DNA from: a bacterium
GTDB lineage: Bacteria; Planctomycetota; Phycisphaerae; Phycisphaerales; UBA1924
DNA: 13,966 bases
Direction: 5' to 3'
NCBI GenBank assembly: GCA_002401225.1
Contig: NVSM01000002.1
Location: forward strand, 50,060 to 64,025
This document shows, in pieces, positions 7,162 through 13,966 of this stretch. How positions within the stretch are numbered: the first letter of the stretch is position 1; the number at the start of each line of letters is the position of its first letter. Made by a program: the position numbers and the translations under genes. The notes under the pieces are model-generated. The model searched no databases. It was not told the origin of the DNA and was given only the letters and a program-made list of their open reading frames with translations.

Positions 7162-8058
7162 GTGAGCATATCCCCCACAAATCCCGGTGCCGGCAGTACT
7201 TCCGAAATGCCTCCCGTCGATCCAGTCACACTCAAAACGCTCAAGCGTATGAAGCGCAAGAGCGAGCCATTCGCGTGCTTGGCGTGCTATGACGCAACAA
7301 CTGCTCGATGGCTTGAGCGGGCAGGCGTACATGTATTGCTCGCGGGCGATTCGGCTGCTCAGGTAATTCTTGGGCACGATCGCACGATCGATATGCCGAT
7401 CGATTTCTCAATCCAAATTACTGCTGCGATCAAGCGAGGCGCACCACGCACGCTGATCATGGCTGACATGCCATTTATGAGCTATCACACCTCTGTCGAA
7501 TCGGCCATGCACAATGCGGCAAGGTTTATGACCGAGGGATGTGCCGATGTCATTAAGCTCGAAACAGATGAAACCTTTGCACCGCTGGTCGATCGCATGA
7601 CGCGTGCAGGAATTCCGATTTGTGCCCATGTGGGTTGTAAGCCTCAGGCGAGTTCGGTGACGGGCGGGCCGGTTGCTGCTGGTCGCACTGTGTCGCAACT
7701 CGAACAAGTCGTTCGCGACGCCAAGGTACTCGAAGCAGCAGGAGCGGTATTGATTCTCGTCGAGGCGGTTCCTCAAGAGGTCACCAAAGCCGTGATGCAA
7801 GAAGTTTCTGTTCCAGTCATCGGAATCGGTGCGGGGACAGCCTGTGATGGGCAGATTCTTGTGGTCAACGATCTACTCGGGCTGACCGATGAGCCACCAC
7901 GCTTTGCGCAAGCGGTTGATACATTTGGCTTAAGGCTCAAAGCAGCGGGGCAGCAGTGGGTCGAGCGTGTTCGAGACGGATCAATTGGTGGTCAGCTCTA
8001 CACAATGCGCGATGGCGAGAAAGAAAAGATGCAATCCACATCGCACAATAACCGATGA
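7162..8058 (+). CDS. panB: 3-methyl-2-oxobutanoate hydroxymethyltransferase (PanB)
   Basis: This cytosolic enzyme transfers a hydroxymethyl group from methylene-tetrahydrofolate to 2-oxoisovalerate to make ketopantoate, the first committed step of pantothenate and CoA synthesis. Family blocks, numbered from the GTG: ACYDATTARWLERAG (41-55), LLAGDSAAQVILGH (59-72), ADMPFMSYHTS (101-111), IKLE (131-134), AHVGCKPQ (155-162) and VEAVPQEVTK (200-209) with PVIGIGAGTACDGQIL (218-233). Expected metal ligands D63 and D102 (with E134) and catalytic E201 are present. It is divergent: the usual KxEGG is KLETDE, and the usual GG..VQG is GGPVAAG. The start is ambiguous. GTG 7162 follows a TATACT box and gives 298 residues; ATG 7207 gives 283, nearer the usual 263-275. 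The open frame back to 7084 looks non-coding. It probably heads an operon with the genes at 8117, 9563 and 10909. Confidence 0.92.
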   Translation: MSISPTNPGAGSTSEMPPVDPVTLKTLKRMKRKSEPFACLACYDATTARWLERAGVHVLLAGDSAAQVILGHDRTIDMPIDFSIQITAAIKRGAPRTLIMADMPFMSYHTSVESAMHNAARFMTEGCADVIKLETDETFAPLVDRMTRAGIPICAHVGCKPQASSVTGGPVAAGRTVSQLEQVVRDAKVLEAAGAVLILVEAVPQEVTKAVMQEVSVPVIGIGAGTACDGQILVVNDLLGLTDEPPRFAQAVDTFGLRLKAAGQQWVERVRDGSIGGQLYTMRDGEKEKMQSTSHNNR

Positions 8059-8116
8059 TGATGGCATGATCTTCTTTGTGTGTTCAGTTGGCCAAGGGTC
8101 GTAACAGGAGCGAAAG

Positions 8117-9553
8117 ATGAAAAAATTTGCTTCGTATGGCCCGGCATTGGTCGTGTTGCTCTGTGTGCTTGTCGCGATGTTCGTGGTGCCGAGCCTTGTT
8201 CAAAAATATGCCTATGCACAACAGCACGCCAAGATCACACTTGCGCGATCCGTGCTTGCTCAAGATGACATTCTCCGCCGAATCGATCGTGCGACATCGG
8301 CAATCGCCGATGCGACCGAGCCGAGTGTTGTTCATATCGAGACTCAGTTCTCGTCTTCACTCTTTGAGAACGGAGACTCCACACGCCGAACGTATTCAAC
8401 GGGTGCCGGCTGGGTCTACGACAAGTTTGGGCATGTCATCACCAATGCCCATGTTGTTCAATCGGCAACCATTGTCTCTATCGAGTTCTTCGATGGACGA
8501 GTTGTCCGAGGCGAAGTCATCGGGCTTGATCCGTATACTGATATTGCGGTGATCCGCGCCGATCCCAGTGCGGTATATTTTCCGACCCGCCGAGCGACAG
8601 AACGCTTGCCAAGAATTGGCGAAAGGGTCTATGCCTTTGGTTCGCCATTCGGATTCAAGTTTTCGATGTCCGAAGGCATTGTCTCAGGGCTTGGACGCGA
8701 GGCTGCGGGATCAAATGTTCCCGGCGGCTACACCAACTACATTCAAACAGATGCTGCGGTCAATCCCGGGAACTCCGGCGGTCCATTAATCAATGCTGAC
8801 GGGCATGTGATCGGTATGAATGTCGCGATTGCCACCGCAAAATCAGTTGGCGAATCTCCAGAAGCTTCGGGGAGTGATTCCGCCGGGATTTCCTTTGCCA
8901 TACCGCTGGGCACGATCGAACCGATTGTTCATCAGATTATCAAGTATGGAAAAGTCTCGCGAGGCTATCTCGGAATTCGGTATAACAGCAATCCTGCCGA
9001 GCGTGTGAATATTCCTCTTGCTGATGGTTCGATGATTTCAGGTATTCAAGTGACCAACATCGAACGCGATGGCCCGTCAGATCTTGGCGGCCTATTGCAG
9101 GATGATGTGATCGTCGCCGTGCAGGGCTCGCCGATTCTCAATGCCGAATCGCTCTCGTCATTGATCAGTTCATCGAGGCCCGGCGAGACAATAGAGGTTC
9201 GCGTATACCGGAACAATGAGTTTGTGAACTTACACATTACGCTCGGAAAAATGAAGAACGAGGTGCTTGCTCGGCGAATCAATGAGCCAATCATGATGCA
9301 GCTCGGCATGACTTTTCAACCAGCAAAAAATGGAATTGAAGTATACAGGACATACCCTGGATATCCCGGTGCCAACGCCGGTTTTCGTCAGGGCGATATC
9401 GTCACTCGGGTCAATGGATTAGGATTTGAAGACTATTACCATTTCTTCGTTCTCATCGCTGACGAGGGCATTCTGACCGGCTATCGGATCGAGTTCACTG
9501 TCCTTGGTTTAGACGGCTCAACAAGAACGATTTCGCTTCGCCTTGAGTGGTAG
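8117..9553 (+). CDS. HtrA/DegP-like serine protease with two PDZ domains
   Basis: This is a 478-residue envelope protease. An N-terminal hydrophobic helix (about 8-28 after MKK) ends near YAYAQQHA and acts as a signal peptide or anchor, placing the enzyme in the periplasm. The trypsin-like domain (about 60-275) carries the complete triad: H112 in TNAHVV, D142 in PYTDIAV and S220 in NPGNSGGP. Two PDZ-like domains follow, at about 280-378 (RGYLGIRY at the start) and 395-478 (GANAGFRQGDIVTRVNG inside). Known HtrA proteins degrade or refold misfolded envelope proteins, with PDZ domains controlling assembly and substrate entry. The start is supported by AGGAG (8106-8110), 6 bases before the ATG. 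panB ends 58 bases upstream and murD starts 9 bases downstream. DegP, DegQ and DegS types cannot be told apart here. Confidence 0.93.
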   Translation: MKKFASYGPALVVLLCVLVAMFVVPSLVQKYAYAQQHAKITLARSVLAQDDILRRIDRATSAIADATEPSVVHIETQFSSSLFENGDSTRRTYSTGAGWVYDKFGHVITNAHVVQSATIVSIEFFDGRVVRGEVIGLDPYTDIAVIRADPSAVYFPTRRATERLPRIGERVYAFGSPFGFKFSMSEGIVSGLGREAAGSNVPGGYTNYIQTDAAVNPGNSGGPLINADGHVIGMNVAIATAKSVGESPEASGSDSAGISFAIPLGTIEPIVHQIIKYGKVSRGYLGIRYNSNPAERVNIPLADGSMISGIQVTNIERDGPSDLGGLLQDDVIVAVQGSPILNAESLSSLISSSRPGETIEVRVYRNNEFVNLHITLGKMKNEVLARRINEPIMMQLGMTFQPAKNGIEVYRTYPGYPGANAGFRQGDIVTRVNGLGFEDYYHFFVLIADEGILTGYRIEFTVLGLDGSTRTISLRLEW

Positions 9554-9562
9554 GCTGTTCAT

Positions 9563-10927
9563 ATGAACCCAAGCAATACAGAGTTTGACTTTGCGAACAA
9601 ACGAGTTGTCGTCATGGGGCTGGGCAGATTCGGAGGCGGAGTTGGCGTTACCCGCTGGCTGATAAATCAAGGCGCCAATGTACTCGTAACCGACCAAGCC
9701 GATGCGGATACACTCGCTTCAAGTATTGAACAACTCGCCGATCTGCTCTCCACCCAACGCTTAGAAATGATACATGGCCCACATACCAACGCCTTGCTTG
9801 AACAAGCAGATCTATTGGTCGTGAACCCCGCAGTACCAATGCCTTGGAACAATCCGTTCATCAACCATGCGTATACAACTGGCGTGAGAATTACCACCGA
9901 AATTGAAATCGTTTACCGGCAGCTCAATCCTTTCAACATCATCGCGGTCACGGGTTCGGCAGGGAAAAGTACGACGAGTGCAATGATCCATCACGCACTG
10001 AAAACAACAGGGCAAAAAACGATTCTCGCCGGCAATATTGGTGGTTCTCTTCTCAGTCAGCTCGAGGAGATAGATGATGAAACAACAGTTGTACTCGAAC
10101 TATCGAGCGCAATGATCTACTGGCTCTGGGAGTATGGTTCAGCTTTGCCAACATTGCAAGGGCCACAGGTCGCTTGCATCACCAACTACATGCCCAATCA
10201 TCTTGACTGGCACGGCTGCGAAACACATTATCAAGACTCTAAAAAACAACTCATCTCAACCCTTCCAAGCACCAGCATCGCAATCCTTGGTTCATCGCTC
10301 CAAAGCTGGGCCTCATTGACCAAAGCAACCGTTCAACTCAGTCAAGAACTCGTTCATGACTGTGCAACACCTGGAAAACATAATGCGATGAATGCTGCGA
10401 TGGCAGTTCAAGCGGTTGTTGCATGCACACAAATAGAAGATCAAGATTCAATCATTCAGGCTGTTCGAACTTTTGCTGGCTTGCCTCACCGTCTGAATCT
10501 TTGTCATTGTGCCAATGGCATCAAGTTTTACAACGACTCAAAATCGACGGTTCCTCAAGCGACGCTTTTAGCCGTCGATGCGATCGCTGAGCATATACCA
10601 CGCAATCAAGTTCACTTGATTGTTGGAGGCGCAGATAAAGGGTCAGATCTTTCCTCGATCGCTGCACTGCACGATCAACTCGCCGGGCTGTATCCTATCG
10701 GCAAGACCGGGCATTCGCTCGCTCAATGTACGAATGCCAACTATTGCGAAACACTCGACAATGCGATGACGCATGTGGTGAGAGCAGTCAAGCCGGGCGA
10801 TGTTGTTCTTCTCTCGCCTGGGTGTGCTTCGTGGGATCAGTTCACCAACTACGAACAACGCGGCGATCGTTTCGTATCACTCGCCAAGCAACTCACCCAA
10901 AGCCCATCATGCTCGCCCAGATCTTAA
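9563..10927 (+). CDS. murD: UDP-N-acetylmuramoyl-L-alanine--D-glutamate ligase (MurD)
   Basis: This cytosolic Mur ligase adds D-glutamate to UDP-MurNAc-L-Ala using ATP, in peptidoglycan precursor synthesis. It has 454 residues, the normal length. Seen in order: N-terminal Rossmann MGLGRFGGG (18-26), ATP loop VTGSAGKSTT (129-138), ELSS (179-182), TNYMPNHLDWHG (207-218), probable carbamylated lysine K227 in YQDSKK, HNAMNAAMA (273-281), GLPHRL (306-311), NDSKSTVPQAT (324-334) and LLSPGCASWDQFTNYEQRG (416-434). MurD is favoured over other Mur ligases by NDSKST and the SPGCASWDQF block. The ATP loop has Ala where the family usually has Asn (GTNGKT). It starts 9 bases after the protease gene and overlaps the next start by 19 bases, implying co-transcription and perhaps translational coupling. 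It lies apart from any dcw cluster visible in this window. Confidence 0.94.
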   Translation: MNPSNTEFDFANKRVVVMGLGRFGGGVGVTRWLINQGANVLVTDQADADTLASSIEQLADLLSTQRLEMIHGPHTNALLEQADLLVVNPAVPMPWNNPFINHAYTTGVRITTEIEIVYRQLNPFNIIAVTGSAGKSTTSAMIHHALKTTGQKTILAGNIGGSLLSQLEEIDDETTVVLELSSAMIYWLWEYGSALPTLQGPQVACITNYMPNHLDWHGCETHYQDSKKQLISTLPSTSIAILGSSLQSWASLTKATVQLSQELVHDCATPGKHNAMNAAMAVQAVVACTQIEDQDSIIQAVRTFAGLPHRLNLCHCANGIKFYNDSKSTVPQATLLAVDAIAEHIPRNQVHLIVGGADKGSDLSSIAALHDQLAGLYPIGKTGHSLAQCTNANYCETLDNAMTHVVRAVKPGDVVLLSPGCASWDQFTNYEQRGDRFVSLAKQLTQSPSCSPRS

Positions 10928-11622
10928 TCGTCATCTCGATGTTCATCGTTGGGCCGCCCAAAGATGAACTTACGGAACTCCTCCCGGGTTTGTGGGTAGG
11001 CGAAAGCATTGTCGAGTTTGATGGAACCGTCGCGATCGACTGCCATCACCCAGATACGCCCGATGTCTATCTTGAAATGTTTGTGACCGCTCCAGATTCT
11101 CGTGAGCACGAATCGCTTGTTGTATCGTCGATCAAGCCTTCGCTCCTTCATGCGGCACTGCTCGCTGCTGGTGCTGAACCCGGATCGCCGATCACCCGCC
11201 ATGAAGGCAAACAACTCGCTGCGCACGGCGATCGTGTACAGGTTTTTATTGCCATCGTTGACGACAATCAACCGGGCGAATTCGTTCCAATCGAATCATG
11301 GGCCGTTCATATTGATGACGATGAAACACTCGATATTGATCATGTTTGGACAGGGTTTGTCTTTGCTGGTTCACGCTTTGACAAGGTTGGCTATGCAGCC
11401 GATCGGGCAGGCACGCTTGTCTCGCTCACATCCTTTGGCGACGAAGTCATCGCCCCCACATGGACACTTTCGCATCAAGCGGATGTTGACGAACCAGTTT
11501 GGATCGCCAATCGTGATCTCGTTCCAAAGCAAGGCACGCCGATCCGTGTTCGTATTGAGATTATCAAAGAAGAAACGGAATCACATGAGCCAGATCGGAT
11601 CGACATCGATCGCGACATGTGA
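10909..11622 (+). CDS. YdjY-domain protein, probably exported
   Basis: This is a 237-residue protein. A short hydrophobic N-terminus (MLAQILIVISMFIVG) looks like a weak signal peptide; it lacks the usual positive residues. The body matches the YdjY-type domain as I know it: VEFDGTVAIDC (35-45), VYLEMFV (53-59), REHESLVVSSIKPSLLHAALLAAG (65-88), FAGSRF (152-157) and TLVSLTSFGDEV (169-180). The molecular role of this family is not known to me. The ATG at 10909 lies inside murD (19-base overlap) and has no ribosome site, suggesting coupled translation. The same frame stays open to 10726, but that part is the murD antiframe and looks non-coding. The 3' end runs 42 bases into convergent priA; the last residues (ESHEPDRIDIDRDM) seem a non-domain tail. 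Confidence 0.82.
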   Translation: MLAQILIVISMFIVGPPKDELTELLPGLWVGESIVEFDGTVAIDCHHPDTPDVYLEMFVTAPDSREHESLVVSSIKPSLLHAALLAAGAEPGSPITRHEGKQLAAHGDRVQVFIAIVDDNQPGEFVPIESWAVHIDDDETLDIDHVWTGFVFAGSRFDKVGYAADRAGTLVSLTSFGDEVIAPTWTLSHQADVDEPVWIANRDLVPKQGTPIRVRIEIIKEETESHEPDRIDIDRDM

Positions 11623-13926
11623 ATCGCTTTTGAGCAATCCCTGCTTGCGGAGATGGGCCATCGCATCTTGCATGGGCTTGGGCGAGGGGCAAGTCATCTC
11701 GATCGCCCATCGGTATCGATTCGCAATCCGCGTGATCGAGCAAGGCATCGGCCCAACCACAAAGATGCGTGGATCGCCAACTTCACGGATTAACTCAGCG
11801 ATCGTCAACGCACGCTGATGGGCCTCGTCGTTGCGTTCATCACGAACCACGATCCGCACCATGCGCGAAGTGGGGGGGAGGTTGGACATCCGCCGAGCGT
11901 TGAGTTCATCGTTGGCAAACCCGACATAGTCGTGCTTGGCTGCTCGGGTGATCGCAGCAGAGCCGGGATTCAAAGTCTGTACAATCACCTTGCCGGGAAG
12001 GCTCCCACGCCCGGCTCGCCCGGCGACCTGTGACACGAGCTGGAAGGTTCGTTCTTCTGCGCGAAAATCTGGCAAGTACAATGCGGTGTCTGCGCTCAGT
12101 ACACCGACGAGCGAGACATTTGGAAAATCCAAGCCCTTCGCAATCATTTGTGTACCGAGCAAGAGCTTGAGTTGGCCTTTGCCAAAGCGATCGAGTACAT
12201 CGAAGTAATCCTTTGCGTGTTTCATCGTGTCCGCATCCACGCGCTCGAAGGTTTCGCCGAGGACTAAGCCCAGGCGTTCACCAAATCGATTAACTATCTC
12301 TTCTTCAACCTGTTGCGTGCCGATCCCGAGTTCGATCACAGGCTTGCCCGTCATCGGGCATTGCTTGGGGATCACCTGTTCGCTTTGGCAATGATGACAC
12401 CGCACGAACCGTCGCCCGCCTTGTTGGCGGACACATCCACGATGCACGACCATGGTTGAGTCACACTGATCACATTCGAGTTTCCACCCGCACTTTTTAT
12501 CCGTGCTGACCACAACCGATGCAAACCCGCGCCGATTGAGCAACAAAATAACTTGGCCGCCCGTTTCAATCGCAGTTGTCATCTCTCGGGCAAGCGTTCG
12601 CCCGATCGCGAGATCCTGCTTTGGGCCTTGCTTTGTCGATGCCTTCACCCGTTCGTCATCGAGTGCCATGTTCACGATCTGCACCTTGGGCATCCGTCCA
12701 ACGCCGACGCGATTGGGCAACGACCACAACGAATATCGCCCACCTCGTGCATTGGCCCAGCTTTCAAGCGATGGCGTCGCTGATCCAAGCACCACCGGGC
12801 AGCCTTCGATGTGCCCGCGTTTGACCGCAGCGTCGCGTGCGTTGTATCTTGGGAGTTGATCCTGCTTGTACGATCCGTCGTGTTCTTCGTCGACGATGAT
12901 GATTCCGGTGTTGGCAAACGGAGCGAATACCGCGGAGCGAGCACCGACGACCACCTGCGCATCGCCACTGGCAGCTGCAGCCCATTGTTGGTTCCGTGCC
13001 GAGCGTGTTAATCCAGAATGCAGTATCGCAACGCCGACGGATTCAAAGCATTTGACAAACCGCCCGGCAGTCTGAGGCGTCAACGCAATCTCAGGCACTA
13101 AAACAATCGCCTGCTTCCCGCTCGCCAATACTCGTTCTATCAGCTTGATGTACACCTCGGTCTTGCCCGATCCTGTCACGCCGTGGAGAAGATGTGACGA
13201 AAAAGACCCGAGCGATTCCGATATCCCTTCGACGACCTTCGATTGGTCTTCAGTCAAGGTATGCGTTCCCGAATCACCCGCATCGAGCAGATCAAATGCC
13301 TTGGGAGCCACGATCACTTCAATCTCGACGCGTTGAATCAATCCAGCATCAATCAACTTGTTGATCGCCCCGATCGATTTGTGCTCGATCCGTGCAGCGA
13401 GCAGCCGGGGATCCATCGGAAAACTCGAATCATCGAGTTGGCTGATTTTTGTCCACGCATCTCTCGCCTTGGGAGTGAGCGATTTGAGCAGATCGTCGTT
13501 GTCAACCAATCCTGTCCGCTCGACCATGCTCCGCTTTCGCCGCCCGGTCTGGGCTTTGACCGCTGCGGGCACGATTGAGCCAAACACCATCCCCAATGGA
13601 CACATGTAATAGGTCGACATCCACCGCCCAAGCTCGACCAAAGGCTCGGGCAACACTGTACTCGACATCTCCAGTACAGCCTTTACCTTCCGAGGGTCAA
13701 ACCCGTCGAGGAGTTCAATGCCTCCGGTTTCGATCACGATCCCGCCGGTGGCAGTATTCCCTCGCCCAACTGGCACCGAGACCCGTTGTCCCACTTGCAC
13801 ATCGTTGTTGGCCAGATAGGTCAACCCGTCCATTCGGTCGATTCCACGCTCGATCGCAACCCGCGCATAGATGCCATCTACAGGAATCTGCACAGGTGGT
13901 TCGGTATGGTCGGGAAAGAGATCCAT
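11581..13926 (-). CDS. priA: Primosomal protein N' / replication restart helicase PriA
   Basis: This 3'-to-5' DNA helicase recognises stalled forks and D-loops and reloads the replisome. It has 781 residues. Seen: N-terminal fork-binding region (about 15-120), Walker A GVTGSGKTEVY (249-259), VPEIALTPQT (277-286), DEEH box (346-349), GSATPSLES (381-389), a zinc-binding insert (about 479-526), GTQMIAKGLDFP (591-602), QVAGRAGRG (633-641) and a C-terminal domain ending VAIDVDPIWLM. The insert is odd. It keeps C479, C485, C488, C510, C513 and C523, but the first and last of the usual eight cysteines are D476 and T526, and 7 extra residues lie between C488 and C510. The ATG at 13926 has no Shine-Dalgarno; a TATAGA box ends 5 bases before it, suggesting a leaderless mRNA. 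The 3' end overlaps the YdjY-type gene by 42 bases. Confidence 0.96.
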   Translation of the reverse strand: MDLFPDHTEPPVQIPVDGIYARVAIERGIDRMDGLTYLANNDVQVGQRVSVPVGRGNTATGGIVIETGGIELLDGFDPRKVKAVLEMSSTVLPEPLVELGRWMSTYYMCPLGMVFGSIVPAAVKAQTGRRKRSMVERTGLVDNDDLLKSLTPKARDAWTKISQLDDSSFPMDPRLLAARIEHKSIGAINKLIDAGLIQRVEIEVIVAPKAFDLLDAGDSGTHTLTEDQSKVVEGISESLGSFSSHLLHGVTGSGKTEVYIKLIERVLASGKQAIVLVPEIALTPQTAGRFVKCFESVGVAILHSGLTRSARNQQWAAAASGDAQVVVGARSAVFAPFANTGIIIVDEEHDGSYKQDQLPRYNARDAAVKRGHIEGCPVVLGSATPSLESWANARGGRYSLWSLPNRVGVGRMPKVQIVNMALDDERVKASTKQGPKQDLAIGRTLAREMTTAIETGGQVILLLNRRGFASVVVSTDKKCGWKLECDQCDSTMVVHRGCVRQQGGRRFVRCHHCQSEQVIPKQCPMTGKPVIELGIGTQQVEEEIVNRFGERLGLVLGETFERVDADTMKHAKDYFDVLDRFGKGQLKLLLGTQMIAKGLDFPNVSLVGVLSADTALYLPDFRAEERTFQLVSQVAGRAGRGSLPGKVIVQTLNPGSAAITRAAKHDYVGFANDELNARRMSNLPPTSRMVRIVVRDERNDEAHQRALTIAELIREVGDPRIFVVGPMPCSITRIANRYRWAIEMTCPSPKPMQDAMAHLRKQGLLKSDSHVAIDVDPIWLM

Positions 13927-13931
13927 CGCGT

Positions 13932-13939
13932 TCTATACT
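13932..13939. promoter_or_regulatory. Possible shared bidirectional -10 element between priA and the right-edge start
   Basis: The sequence TCTATACT reads TATACT on the plus strand (13934-13939) and TATAGA on the minus strand (13937-13932), sharing the self-complementary core TATA. Leftward, TTGTGT lies 18 bases upstream of TATAGA (13961-13956), a weak -35, and priA's ATG is 5 bases downstream. Rightward, an ATG at 13947 is 7 bases downstream; no -35 was seen for that direction. Confidence 0.35.
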
Positions 13940-13946
13940 GTAAACC

Positions 13947-13966
13947 ATGATGAGCACACAAAGCGA
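13947..13966 (+). CDS. Possible start of a divergent gene running off the window
   Basis: ATG at 13947 (or the in-frame ATG at 13950) opens a frame reading MMSTQS to the window edge. It follows a TATACT box by 7 bases. Only six codons are visible, so this is a guess from position and promoter-like context; no function can be given. Confidence 0.25.

Noticed and set aside
10575..10582. HIP1 octamer GCGATCGC as a sign of cyanobacterial origin
   Set aside because: Only one full octamer was found, and the gene content does not point to cyanobacteria; only the inner CGATCG is frequent.
10726..10908. Upstream extension of the YdjY-type gene within murD
   Set aside because: Cysteine- and arginine-rich out-of-frame translation of murD; the domain and signal-like segment begin at 10909.
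11868..11878. G7 tract in the priA 3' region as a slippage site
   Set aside because: It sits in a conserved PriA stretch (NLPPTSR) with proline codons; no phase or stop arrangement suggests a function.
1..13966. Defence island, prophage, transposon or CRISPR array
   Set aside because: No transposase, integrase, cas-like gene, direct-repeat array or flanking terminal repeats were found; genes are mostly housekeeping.

Overview
The window looks like a gene-dense chromosomal segment of a Gram-negative-type bacterium, most likely a planctomycete of the Phycisphaerae. This placement is an inference. It rests on protein character (a YdjY-type protein behind murD, a divergent MurD and PanB, and two membrane proteins that resemble unknown families I associate with planctomycetes), near-balanced base composition, and many starts without a Shine-Dalgarno site. 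No insertion sequence, prophage, CRISPR array, tRNA or rRNA was seen, and no stretch over 300 bases lacks a gene.

Layout. Positions 1-99 hold the 3' end of a rightward gene of unknown function. It meets head-on a leftward gene (101-826) for a small protein with a PD-(D/E)XK-like motif set. A rightward sodium:alanine/glycine symporter (911-2911) carries an unusual soluble insert of about 120 residues and ends at a strong hairpin terminator (2946-2980). Two divergent small membrane proteins of unknown function follow (2978-3409 leftward, 3498-4031 rightward). Then come two leftward genes: an ABC-F ribosome-associated ATPase (4023-6005) and a D-amino-acid-oxidase-family flavoprotein (6043-7044).

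From 7162 a rightward, probably co-transcribed run encodes panB, an HtrA/DegP-like protease, murD and a YdjY-domain protein. These cover pantothenate/CoA synthesis, envelope protein quality control and peptidoglycan precursor synthesis. The last gene collides with leftward priA (11581-13926), with a 42-base overlap of coding regions. At the right edge a possible divergent gene begins 21 bases from the priA start.

The most interesting object is the flavoprotein at 6043-7044. Its D-amino-acid oxidase motifs are in circularly permuted order: the normally C-terminal GLRP...HNYGHGG segment precedes the FAD-binding Rossmann fold. Other points worth checking are a PriA that has lost two cysteines expected to serve the same zinc site, a canonical A_AAA_AAC slippery site in the ABC-F gene followed at once by a -1 stop, the symporter insert, the orphan PD-(D/E)XK protein, and -10-like boxes placed so close to starts that leaderless mRNAs are likely.
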